Below are positions 1-7,447 of a stretch of DNA of 31,790 nt, piece after piece. Source of the stretch: a virus; IMG/VR virus record IMGVR_UViG_3300017753_003568, positions 1-31,790 of that record. One strand, given 5' to 3'. The number at the start of each line of letters is the position of its first letter. Position 1 is the first letter of the stretch. The notes beneath the pieces were generated by a model. That model searched no databases. It saw only the letters and a program-made list of their open reading frames with translations, and was not told the origin of the DNA. The position numbers were made by a program, and so were the translations under genes.

Positions 1-2
1 CT

Positions 3-605
3 CGTGTAACAACAGTAAAACCTTCAGGAACTAGTTCATTAGTATTAGGAACTTCATCAGGGATTCATGCTTGGCATAATGATTTTTATGTAAGACGTAT
101 GAGATTAGGAAAAAATGAAGCACTCTATCAATATCTTTCTCAATCTCACCCAGAATTAGTTGAAGATGATTTCTTTAAACCTGATATTCAAGCTGTAGTT
201 TCAGTTCCACAAAAAGCACCTAAGGGGGCAATTTATAGAACAGAAAGTCCAATGGATCTATTAGAAAGAACTAAAAAGTTTAATATGGAATGGGTAAAAG
301 CAGGCCATAGAAAAGGAGCAAATACAAATAATGTTTCAGCAACAATATCAGTTAAACAAGATGAATGGGACTCAGTTGGAGAATGGATGTGGGAAAATAA
401 AAATACATTTAATGGTTTATCTGTATTACCTTACGATAATGGTTCATATACTCAAGCTCCTTTTGAAGATATTTCAGAAGAAAAATTCTTAGAAATGGAA
501 AGTCATTTAAATAATATTGATTTAAAAAAGATAATTGAAATGACTGATGAAACAGATTTAAAGGATCAAGCAGCTTGTGCTGGGGGTGCTTGTGAAGTAG
601 TGTAA
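3..605 (+). CDS. nrdJ: Adenosylcobalamin-dependent (class II) ribonucleotide reductase, C-terminal part
   Basis: The reading frame is open from the window edge, so the start lies outside. The visible ~200 residues contain the reductase barrel signature TVKPSGT...SSGIH followed by YVRRMR, then a C-terminal tail ending in CAGGAC plus three residues. This layout matches the monomeric Lactobacillus-type ribonucleoside-triphosphate reductase (RTPR), whose tail has a very similar C-x4-C pair that passes electrons from thioredoxin to the active site. The enzyme makes deoxynucleotides for phage DNA and uses vitamin B12 rather than oxygen or a second subunit. Thioredoxin at 18110-18370 is a plausible reductant (inference). 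An internal ATG at 99 is not a real start because the conserved domain continues upstream of it. Confidence 0.9.
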   Translation, partial: RVTTVKPSGTSSLVLGTSSGIHAWHNDFYVRRMRLGKNEALYQYLSQSHPELVEDDFFKPDIQAVVSVPQKAPKGAIYRTESPMDLLERTKKFNMEWVKAGHRKGANTNNVSATISVKQDEWDSVGEWMWENKNTFNGLSVLPYDNGSYTQAPFEDISEEKFLEMESHLNNIDLKKIIEMTDETDLKDQAACAGGACEVV

Positions 606-623
606 TATAATCCTTTATATTAG

Positions 624-656
624 TTTACATATTCCTAGTTAGTCTCCATATATTTA
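624..656 (+). promoter_or_regulatory. Candidate promoter, TATATTTA type
   Basis: TATATTTA at 649-656 lies 15 bases before the small gene at 671, with a weak TTTA at 624-627 as the upstream box. The 21 bases from 647 to 667 recur exactly at 9154-9174, before another gene. The upstream box is poorer than in the strong promoters of this window, so this may be a different promoter class. Confidence 0.45.
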
Positions 657-670
657 TAACAAAATATTTT

Positions 671-796
671 ATGGAAAAATTAATTCAATTTTGGAATTGG
701 TTATTTGGGAAAAAAACTAAAGTAGTAAAATCTTCATGGGAAACTAATAAAGGCAGGCCTGCACCTAAAAGAAGGGGTAGACCTAAAAAAAAATAA
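671..796 (+). CDS. 41-residue basic protein with AT-hook-like tail
   Basis: This short gene begins MEKLIQFWNWLFGKK and ends in a strongly basic segment with two GRP cores (KGRPAP and RRGRPKKK). GRP flanked by Arg/Lys is the core of the AT-hook, which binds the minor groove of AT-rich DNA. The N-terminal third is aromatic and amphipathic. It sits between the reductase and the outer-membrane-like gene at 798, with one base between stop and next start, and has a TATATTTA box 15 bases upstream. The function is unknown; DNA or membrane association is only a guess from composition. Confidence 0.6.
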   Translation: MEKLIQFWNWLFGKKTKVVKSSWETNKGRPAPKRRGRPKKK

Positions 797-797
797 A

Positions 798-1841
798 ATG
801 AAAAAATTATTATTTTTAATTCTTATATTTAGTACTTTTAATTCTTATAGCCAAGACTTAAAAAAAATATTTAAATTTGCTACATTCTATACAGCAGCAA
901 ATGGGGGAACATCTATTTCTGATGTAGATGTATATTCTGTTACTGATGGTTTACAAACAACTACAATTGAAACCCCTTTTGATTATTCTTTAACTGCAGG
1001 TATTAGAAAAATAGCTAGATTTGGTTATGAAAATCGTGCAAACACTTTTTATGATGGAACTGAAAAATCATTTTCTGATGCTACTACAGTAGGTAAAGTA
1101 AAAGGATTTGAATTTTTATTTGAAGTTGATTATAAAAGACAACAAGGTGAAAATTATTTAGATCAACATCATTTTTTAAGATATGTTGATGATAAGTGGA
1201 TAGCTAAAATTGAATACTTAGCGGATGGTTTTGCAGATATTAAGTATTTTGAATCATCACAACGTTATAGATACAAACATAATCCAAAATTGTCATTTAA
1301 TATAGGTGCAGTGCAACGTTTATCTGAACCTTATGGTTATGATCCTTTAGAAGAATGGAAATTATCAAATGGAAATTTACATTATACATTTTTAGCACTA
1401 GAAGAAGGTTATACTATGATATTTGATGGACAAGGTAATGTAGAATATTTTGATCCATCAGGAAACTCTGTTGCAACTTCAACTGAAGTGTGGGAAGCAA
1501 TAGCTATACCAGAAATGTTATCAAATTATACAGAGAAAAAAAGAAATCAATTAAATAATACAATACAACATTCATTAATAATAGGATTTGATTATTACCA
1601 TTACACAAAAACATTTTGGTTACATTCATGGGGGAATTTAATGCCTTATCATTTAGATCAAGGGGGAGAATTTTCATATCATGAATATAATGAAGGTCAA
1701 TGGTATGATTATTCAGGGGGATTAATATTAGGGTATAAATTTGATAAACATTTAGGAGTATTTGCTGAGGGGAAATATAATAAATATTGGAATAGAGAAT
1801 GGCATGATTTTTCTATTGGGATGAATTATGTAATATTCTAA
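798..1841 (+). CDS. Secreted, outer-membrane-barrel-like protein
   Basis: The 347-residue protein opens with a clear signal peptide (MKKLLFLILIF... ending SYSQ|D), a cleavage context common in Bacteroidota. The mature part is rich in aromatic residues and alternating hydrophobic/polar segments (GFEFLFEVDY, HSLIIGFDYYHY, GGLILGYKF, LGVFAEGKY). It ends in an aromatic-terminated strand, FSIGMNYVIF, typical of outer-membrane beta-barrels. I do not recognise the family. It is the first of several exported proteins (798, 2235, 2591, 6001), so roles in altering the infected cell surface, lysis or a virion component are all open. Confidence is high for export and moderate for the barrel. Confidence 0.7.
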   Translation: MKKLLFLILIFSTFNSYSQDLKKIFKFATFYTAANGGTSISDVDVYSVTDGLQTTTIETPFDYSLTAGIRKIARFGYENRANTFYDGTEKSFSDATTVGKVKGFEFLFEVDYKRQQGENYLDQHHFLRYVDDKWIAKIEYLADGFADIKYFESSQRYRYKHNPKLSFNIGAVQRLSEPYGYDPLEEWKLSNGNLHYTFLALEEGYTMIFDGQGNVEYFDPSGNSVATSTEVWEAIAIPEMLSNYTEKKRNQLNNTIQHSLIIGFDYYHYTKTFWLHSWGNLMPYHLDQGGEFSYHEYNEGQWYDYSGGLILGYKFDKHLGVFAEGKYNKYWNREWHDFSIGMNYVIF

Positions 1842-1845
1842 TTAA

Positions 1846-1962
1846 ATGAATTATGAACCTTTAAGTAAAAAAATATTATTAGAAAGGGGATATTGTTGCA
1901 AAAATGGTTGCAAAAATTGTCCATATAAAACAAAAGATAAAGATGGCAAAAGAATTAAATGA
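1846..1962 (+). CDS. DUF5522-like cysteine miniprotein
   Basis: This 38-residue protein starts MNYEPLSKKILLERGYCC and contains the cluster GYCCKNGCKNCPYK. The pattern YCC-x-x-GC-x-x-CPY is the hallmark I associate with DUF5522, a small family common in Bacteroidota chromosomes. Four closely spaced cysteines suggest metal binding, which is inferred. It begins 4 bases after the preceding stop, and its end overlaps the start of the next gene by 20 bases. The family's function is not known. It is short, but the motif makes it convincing. Confidence 0.72.
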   Translation: MNYEPLSKKILLERGYCCKNGCKNCPYKTKDKDGKRIK

Positions 1963-2227
1963 AGATACAACTTTAAAATTAAGTATAAAAACTCTAGTAG
2001 GTATAGGAGTATTAATTTTTACTCTAGTAGGTATGTGGTTTACATTACAAGCAGATATAGCTGAAGCTAAAGAACTTCCCATCGCACCACCACCTGATGT
2101 CACTAGAATGGAATATGATATGAAAGATCAACTCATTAGACAAACTATTATGACAACTCAAGATGATGTTAAAGAGTTAAAAGAACGCCTTGTTAGAATG
2201 GAAGAAAAGATTGATAAATTAAGATAA
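1943..2227 (+). CDS. Small single-pass membrane protein with coiled-coil tail
   Basis: The preferred start is ATG 1943 (MAKELNEDTT), with an A-rich leader. An earlier in-frame ATG at 1904 would add 13 residues that overlap the DUF5522-like gene more deeply. The protein has one strong membrane span at about residues 15-35 (TLVGIGVLIFTLVGMWFTL) and then a charged helical region with heptad character (DDVKELKERLVRMEEKIDKL). The form resembles small phage tail-accessory or lysis-associated (spanin- or Rz-like) proteins, but there is no specific signature. Unknown function. Confidence 0.65.
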   Translation: MAKELNEDTTLKLSIKTLVGIGVLIFTLVGMWFTLQADIAEAKELPIAPPPDVTRMEYDMKDQLIRQTIMTTQDDVKELKERLVRMEEKIDKLR

Positions 2228-2234
2228 AATTCTT

Positions 2235-2579
2235 ATGAAAAAATTATTTACATTACTATTATTTTTAATATTTTCTTTAGTAGTAAAATCCCAAGTAATA
2301 CCGAGTGAAGGATTAATTATAGCTGAATTTAATGCCCCTTTTTCAGGAACTCAATGTGAATATCTAGATAAATTAACTGATTGTGATTTAGCAAAAATAG
2401 ATATTTCAACCCAACCAAAATTACAATCAAAACACAAAATTGTAGTTGTACCAACTTTAATTGTGTTTTATGATGGGGAAGAAGTAGCAAGATTTCAAGC
2501 AAATATTATGATGAAGTTAGAAGTAACTAGAGAAGAAGTACAAGATAAGATTGATGAAACTATAATGTCAAACTTTTAA
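2235..2579 (+). CDS. Secreted thioredoxin-fold protein lacking the CxxC site
   Basis: A signal peptide (MKKLFTLLLFLIFSLVVKS|Q) precedes about 95 mature residues. The mature part fits a thioredoxin core: FNAPFSGTQCEYL where thioredoxins have FWAPWCGPC, then VVVPTLIVFYDGEEVARF, which carries the cis-proline (VPT) and the FxxGxxV strand turn. Only one cysteine aligns near the active site, so disulfide exchange is doubtful. A binding or structural role in the periplasm is more likely. It sits 7 bases after the preceding gene and 11 before the T9SS repeat protein. Fold assignment is inference from motifs. Confidence 0.65.
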   Translation: MKKLFTLLLFLIFSLVVKSQVIPSEGLIIAEFNAPFSGTQCEYLDKLTDCDLAKIDISTQPKLQSKHKIVVVPTLIVFYDGEEVARFQANIMMKLEVTREEVQDKIDETIMSNF

Positions 2580-2590
2580 TATAAAAAACA

Positions 2591-5500
2591 ATGAAAAAAC
2601 TACAGTTATTATTATTAATAATTTTAATACCTTTTTTAGGTTATACACAAAATTCTTGGATTCATATCCAATTAATGACAGATAATTATCCTTCTGAAAC
2701 AAGTTGGGATATTACCCCTCCAGGTGGTTCACCTATTATTATAGAAAATGATAGCAATATGCTACCTAATACTTTATATGATACTATTGTTCAACTTGGT
2801 GGAACTATTATTGCAAGCATATATGATGAATATGGTGATGGTTTATCTTCCTCACAATTTGGTGGTACTGATGGTTGGTTTATGATTAGTAATTCATGTC
2901 AAGATACAATTATGTATGTTGCAGGTAATTTTGGAGATAGTTTAGTACAAACATTAACTATTGCTCCTTGTGCTCCTCCTCATGGAGGTTGTTTAGACCC
3001 AATAGCATTAAATTATGACTCTACAGCTACATTTTCAGATAGTTCTTGTATTTATCCTTTATGTAGTGGGTTAGATACTTTTTGGGTAGAAAATTTTTGT
3101 AATGTAGGTCAAAATAAAGTTTGGTACCATTGGAGTAATATGCCTAATCCTAATTGTAGAATGGCTTATTATACTAGAACAACAGATCCTAATACTCTAG
3201 GTAATACTTGGTATCCATACCCTATAAATTTTTCAAACACAGGTTTATTGTATAGTAACAGCCAACCAAATACTACTTATTACTTTTTAGGAATGTTAGC
3301 TGATTCAAGTTTAACAGATACTTTAGTAATAACAACAGGAGAATGTATTCCTGGTTGTATGGATCCAACAGCTTTGAATTATAATCCTTGGGCAAATACA
3401 GATGATGGTTCATGTCAAGCACCTCCTGCAAATTGTGTAAATGGAGAATCTAATATTGTAATAACAATTACACCAGATACTTATGCTGGAGAAACTTCTT
3501 GGGAAATTGCAGATACAACAGGTACAGTATTAGCAACATCACCTAATTATACTATAACAGGAGTACCTGTAATATCAGAAATATGTGTACCAAATGGTAC
3601 TGTAATAGAATTTACTTTATTTGATTCTTTTGGAGATGGTTTATGTGGTTCATGTTATGGTGGAGTAGATGGTACAGCATTAGTTCAAACTTTATGTGGT
3701 GATACTTTATTATCAATATTACCAGGTAATGCAAATTTTGGAAATGATACTTCTGTAATTTATACTGTAACTCCTTGTACACCTAATATTATTTTAGGAT
3801 GTACTACTCCAGGATTTACAGAATATAACCCACAAGCTAACACTGATGATGGTTCTTGTTTAACTCCTATAGTAATTGGTTGCATAGACTCAACTTCACC
3901 TGATTATGACCCATTAGCAAATACAATGGATATAATTCCTAGTTGTGATTATACTTTAGTAATTACAGATGAAGCAGAAGATGGATGGTTTGGTGCATGG
4001 GTTGGTATATTACAAGATACTACAATATTAGGTCCTTTTATGATGGGCCCTAATGATGGTTATTCAGAATCTTTTACAATTACTTTAAGTGCTTTAAATC
4101 CAGTTGAATTAATGTTTTTTGCTCCAGGCAATTCATCAACAACAGCAAATCAATGTGGATTCTTTTTAATAGGTCCTGAAGGTGATACTACATTATCTGG
4201 TGGTACTAATCCTTGGACAGATCCTATGTTACAATTTCCATATAGATATAATAATGTACCTTATTGTGGAGATTATTGTACACCTGGAGTTTTAGGTTGT
4301 ATGGATCCTACAGCATTAAATTATGATAGTCTAGCTAATATGCCTGATACTTGTACTCCAGTTATTTTAGGTTGTACAAACAGTTTAGCATTTAATTTTA
4401 ATCCAACTGCAAATGTAGATGATGGATCGTGTGAACCTATAATAATAGGATGTATGGATTCAACTGCATTTAATTATAATCCTTCAGCAAACACAAATGA
4501 TCCTTTGTCTTGTATACCTGTAATATTAGGATGTATGGATGATACACAATTTAATTATAACCCAGCAGCAAATACAGATGATGGTAGTTGTATTCCAATA
4601 ATATTTGGTTGCACTGACCCATTAGCTTATAATTTTGATTCATTAGCTAATACTAATAATGGTTCATGTATACCAGTTATTTTAGGTTGTACTGACCCAA
4701 CAGCTTTTAATTATAGTACTAATGCTAATACAGATGATGGTAGTTGTATTCCTGTAATAATTGGTTGTACTGACCCAACAGCATTAAATTATGATTCTTT
4801 AGCTAATACTAATAATGGGTGTATTTATCCAATTCTAGGTTGCACAGACCCTAATGCTTTTAATTTTAATGTAAATGCAAACACAGATGATGGTTCATGT
4901 GTACCTGAAGTTTTAGGATGTACTGATCCTACAGCTTTAAACTATGATTCATTAGCAAACATAAATATAGGTTGTATTTACCCAATTTTAGGTTGTACTG
5001 ACCCAACAGCATTTAATTATAATGTAAATGCAAATGTAGACGATGGTTCATGTGTACCCTATATTTATGGATGTACCGATTCTACAGCTTTTAATTTTAA
5101 CCCAACAGCAAATACAAATGTAGGATGCATTTACCCAATTTTAGGTTGTACAGATCCTACAATGTTTAATTTTGATCCATTAGCAAATACAGATGATGGT
5201 AGTTGTATTCCTTTTATCTATGGTTGTATGGATCCTATAATGTTTAATTATGACCCTAATGTTAATACTGATAATGGTTCGTGTATTCCTTTCATATATG
5301 GATGTACAGACTCAACGCAATATAATTTTGACCCAACAGCAAATACAGACAATGGATCTTGTATACCCTACATATATGGTTGTACCGATAATACAGCACT
5401 TAATTTTAATATACTAGCAAATACACTAGATAATTCTTGTTGTTATATAGGAGGTTGTACTGACCCAACAGCAGTAAATTATGACCCAGATGCTTGTTTT

Positions 5501-5992
5501 GATGATGGGTCATGTGTTACACCAATTTCAGGTTGTACTGACGTGTCTGCTTATAATTATGATCCTACAGCAAATGTTTCAGATACAACAGCTTGTTTAT
5601 ATGATGCTGGTTGTTATGGAGGACCTGGAATACCTTATTGGTTAAATGATGGATGTTATGCTTGGGTAATTGATGTTGATAATTATTGTTGTACTAATGA
5701 CTGGGATGTAAGTTGCCAATCAATGTATAATTATTGTGAATTAGGTTGGCCTACTTCACTTGAAAATTTATCTACATTAGGTATAAGAGTTTATCCTAAT
5801 CCTGCACAAGATATAGTAAATATTGATACTCGTTTAAATATTAAAGTAGAATTATATAATATAACAGGAGAATTAATATTAAAAGAAGAAAATTGTAAAA
5901 GAATTAATATGAGTGATTTTCCTTCTGGTATTTATCACGTGATAATAATTTATCAAGAAAAAAGATTTATAAATAAAATAATTAAACAATAA
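2591..5992 (+). CDS. Large Cys-repeat surface protein with T9SS sorting domain
   Basis: The 1133-residue protein has a signal peptide (residues 1-19, ending GYTQ|N) and two related DGDG-type domains (EYGDGL near 100, SFGDGL near 350). A third related region follows near 470 (EDGWFGAW). About 21 copies of a 25-residue motif GC-[TM]-DPTAxNY-x5-ANTDDGSC are present, 17 of them in tandem at residues 569-1002. A CCTNDWDVSCQ module lies near 1040. The last ~75 residues are a type IX secretion (TIGR04183-like) domain: RVYPNPAQD, VELYNITGE, PSGIYHV, KIIKQ. T9SS exists only in Bacteroidota, so the protein is built to be exported and anchored or released by the host. Adhesion, aggregation or superinfection blocking are possible roles (inference). 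Confidence 0.9.
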   Translation: MKKLQLLLLIILIPFLGYTQNSWIHIQLMTDNYPSETSWDITPPGGSPIIIENDSNMLPNTLYDTIVQLGGTIIASIYDEYGDGLSSSQFGGTDGWFMISNSCQDTIMYVAGNFGDSLVQTLTIAPCAPPHGGCLDPIALNYDSTATFSDSSCIYPLCSGLDTFWVENFCNVGQNKVWYHWSNMPNPNCRMAYYTRTTDPNTLGNTWYPYPINFSNTGLLYSNSQPNTTYYFLGMLADSSLTDTLVITTGECIPGCMDPTALNYNPWANTDDGSCQAPPANCVNGESNIVITITPDTYAGETSWEIADTTGTVLATSPNYTITGVPVISEICVPNGTVIEFTLFDSFGDGLCGSCYGGVDGTALVQTLCGDTLLSILPGNANFGNDTSVIYTVTPCTPNIILGCTTPGFTEYNPQANTDDGSCLTPIVIGCIDSTSPDYDPLANTMDIIPSCDYTLVITDEAEDGWFGAWVGILQDTTILGPFMMGPNDGYSESFTITLSALNPVELMFFAPGNSSTTANQCGFFLIGPEGDTTLSGGTNPWTDPMLQFPYRYNNVPYCGDYCTPGVLGCMDPTALNYDSLANMPDTCTPVILGCTNSLAFNFNPTANVDDGSCEPIIIGCMDSTAFNYNPSANTNDPLSCIPVILGCMDDTQFNYNPAANTDDGSCIPIIFGCTDPLAYNFDSLANTNNGSCIPVILGCTDPTAFNYSTNANTDDGSCIPVIIGCTDPTALNYDSLANTNNGCIYPILGCTDPNAFNFNVNANTDDGSCVPEVLGCTDPTALNYDSLANINIGCIYPILGCTDPTAFNYNVNANVDDGSCVPYIYGCTDSTAFNFNPTANTNVGCIYPILGCTDPTMFNFDPLANTDDGSCIPFIYGCMDPIMFNYDPNVNTDNGSCIPFIYGCTDSTQYNFDPTANTDNGSCIPYIYGCTDNTALNFNILANTLDNSCCYIGGCTDPTAVNYDPDACFDDGSCVTPISGCTDVSAYNYDPTANVSDTTACLYDAGCYGGPGIPYWLNDGCYAWVIDVDNYCCTNDWDVSCQSMYNYCELGWPTSLENLSTLGIRVYPNPAQDIVNIDTRLNIKVELYNITGELILKEENCKRINMSDFPSGIYHVIIIYQEKRFINKIIKQ
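4295..5596 (+). repeat. Tandem coding repeat, 17 copies of about 75-78 bp
   Basis: Each unit encodes GC-[TM]-DPTAxNY-x5-ANTDDGSC followed by IPxI or IYPI. The units are in frame inside the 2591-5992 gene. Copies differ at the DNA level, but stretches such as GGTTGTACTGACCCAACAGC recur almost unchanged, which would allow copy-number change by recombination. Each unit carries two cysteines, and acidic DDGSC turns suggest calcium binding (inference). Confidence 0.9.
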
Positions 5993-6000
5993 AAACAAAA

Positions 6001-6552
6001 ATGAAAAATTTATTTACCCTTATATTAACAACATTCTTAGTTATTGGATGTGGAAGTGATAAAAAAGTAGACCCAGCTTTAGCTGGAATGATACAAGAAG
6101 ATGGTTCAATTTTAAATGTAAAAATGGATCCTGCAACAGTTACTTTATATGTAGTAAACAATACAGATCAACTAATTTATTGGCACAGAACTATGGGTAT
6201 GGATAAAAATGATGTATATGATACTATTGCTATAGGTGATACATTACTTTCAAATTCAAATACTCAACCATTAGCAGGGGCAACTTCATTTATAGGTACA
6301 ATTTTACCTCCAAAAGGATTAACTAGTATATCTCCTAGTAATGGTAATTGGAATTATGAATATGGATTTGATGGTAGTAATACTATGAAAATAAATAACG
6401 AAAATGATGGTGGAGGACCAATGCCAGGTAATGCTACAGCAAGATCAGCAACTTGGGTATATGAAACAGAATTTAAAGATGGAAACCCATCATCAATTAA
6501 TAATACTATAACATTTACAACTTCTGTATGGCCTAAACCTACAGTTAAATAA
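6001..6552 (+). CDS. Putative lipoprotein
   Basis: The 183-residue protein has a lipoprotein signal peptide: MKNLFTLILTTFLVIGC with the lipobox VIG|C at residue 17, followed by GSDKK. The mature part is Asn/Gly/Thr-rich with predicted beta character (ATVTLYVVNNT, NTITFTTSVW). I recognise no enzymatic motif. It begins 8 bases after the T9SS repeat protein stop and appears to be in the same unit. Membrane-anchored phage lipoproteins often block superinfecting DNA entry, but nothing in the sequence shows this specifically. Confidence 0.72.
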   Translation: MKNLFTLILTTFLVIGCGSDKKVDPALAGMIQEDGSILNVKMDPATVTLYVVNNTDQLIYWHRTMGMDKNDVYDTIAIGDTLLSNSNTQPLAGATSFIGTILPPKGLTSISPSNGNWNYEYGFDGSNTMKINNENDGGGPMPGNATARSATWVYETEFKDGNPSSINNTITFTTSVWPKPTVK

Positions 6553-6584
6553 TATGTTAGATTATAACTTATTAAATATATTAA
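6553..6584 (+). promoter_or_regulatory. Weak candidate promoter before the lysis pair
   Basis: TATATTAA at 6577-6584 followed by TTATAAAATAAAA closely resembles the box before folE (20564-20571). The expected upstream box at 20-base spacing is only TATG (6553-6556), so confidence is low. Confidence 0.3.
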
Positions 6585-6601
6585 TTATAAAATAAAAAAT
6601 T

Positions 6602-6817
6602 ATGTGGTCAATATTTAAAAATGATAATGAGTGGAATGAAAAAACTGTAGTAGGTTTTATTGCATTTTTAGTAATGGTATTATTTGCTTTATTAGATTTA
6701 TTAACTGGATACACAGGTAAAGATTTAGTAATTAATGAAACAATATATGATTCATTTACATGGGTTGTAATAGGTTGTTTTGGAATAGCAGGAGTTGAAA
6801 AATTTGCAAAAAAATAA
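6602..6817 (+). CDS. Small two-span membrane protein, probable holin
   Basis: The 71 residues contain two hydrophobic segments, about 18-36 (VVGFIAFLVMVLFALLDLL) and 50-66 (FTWVVIGCFGIAGVEKF), with a charged N-terminus and a basic KFAKK end. Size and topology fit a class II-type holin. It lies 7 bases upstream of a putative peptidoglycan-acting enzyme (6825-7433), the usual holin-endolysin order. A small structural or tail-associated membrane protein is the alternative. Assignment rests on topology and context, with no family-specific motif. Confidence 0.55.
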   Translation: MWSIFKNDNEWNEKTVVGFIAFLVMVLFALLDLLTGYTGKDLVINETIYDSFTWVVIGCFGIAGVEKFAKK

Positions 6818-6824
6818 TTAAATT

Positions 6825-7433
6825 ATGAGTTGTTATACAAGAGAACAAATTGAAGAAACGATGATTAGTAAGGGTTATAAATACTTTACTGGTGGAGATT
6901 ATGATGTTAATATTATAGGTGTAAGAAATTCAAAAACTAAAAATAGAGTTACTAATGCATTTGATGATTGTATAACTTTATCTTATAAATTAGATAATGA
7001 ATGGAAATTTCATTGCTTTAAATGTACAACAGACCCAGGGACACATTGGGTAGAAAATTTATTAAACCCAAATGGTGTAGCAATTTTAAAACCAGGACAA
7101 TACAGAAGTTCTCATAAAATTGGTTTACATCAAGGAAAATATGAGGCATTAAGACAAGCTAAACCTTTAGAAGTTTATCGTGATGATAATACTGATGGAG
7201 TTTATGATTGTTTAGAAGAAGATATTGAAAAAGGTATTTTTGGGATTAACATCCATAGAGCAACAGCTAAAACAGGAGGTAAATCAACTCGAGTAGATAA
7301 ATGGTCGGCTGGTTGTCAAGTAATTGCTTCAAATGAAGATTTTGCGGTGTTTATGAAAATTTTACGCCAAGCTAGAGATGTTTGGGGTAATTCATTTACT
7401 TATACTCTTATTGAGTCTAAAGATATTGTTTAA
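6825..7433 (+). CDS. Putative endolysin with L,D-transpeptidase/YkuD-like catalytic motif
   Basis: The C-terminal half holds GINIHRAT, then 16 residues after the His the motif SAGCQV. The L,D-transpeptidase (YkuD) signature is H-x(14-17)-[ST]-HGC-x-N. Here the His and the Ser-x-Gly-Cys nucleophile segment match, while the inner His is Ala. The family makes or breaks bonds in peptidoglycan stem peptides. There is no signal peptide, as expected if a holin releases it, and a holin-like gene lies directly upstream. The N-terminal ~100 residues are unassigned. Lysis function is inferred from motif plus context. Confidence 0.6.
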   Translation: MSCYTREQIEETMISKGYKYFTGGDYDVNIIGVRNSKTKNRVTNAFDDCITLSYKLDNEWKFHCFKCTTDPGTHWVENLLNPNGVAILKPGQYRSSHKIGLHQGKYEALRQAKPLEVYRDDNTDGVYDCLEEDIEKGIFGINIHRATAKTGGKSTRVDKWSAGCQVIASNEDFAVFMKILRQARDVWGNSFTYTLIESKDIV

Positions 7434-7447
7434 TTAAAAAATTAGTT

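Noticed and set aside
99-605. Separate 168-residue gene starting at ATG 99
   Set aside because: The conserved reductase signature continues upstream in the same frame to the window edge, so this is an internal Met.
651-658. T4 late-promoter-like TATAAATA on the minus strand (also at 9158-9165)
   Set aside because: It points away from all genes; every gene is on the plus strand. The sequence is better explained as the plus-strand TATATTTA element.
1904-1942. Start of the small membrane protein at ATG 1904
   Set aside because: It would overlap the DUF5522-like gene by 59 bases. ATG 1943 has a better A-rich context and a typical MAKE opening.
4295-5596. Regular DNA repeats that could suggest a CRISPR array
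   Set aside because: The units are in-frame protein repeats of ~75-78 bp with a constant Cys pattern, and no constant-length unique spacers.
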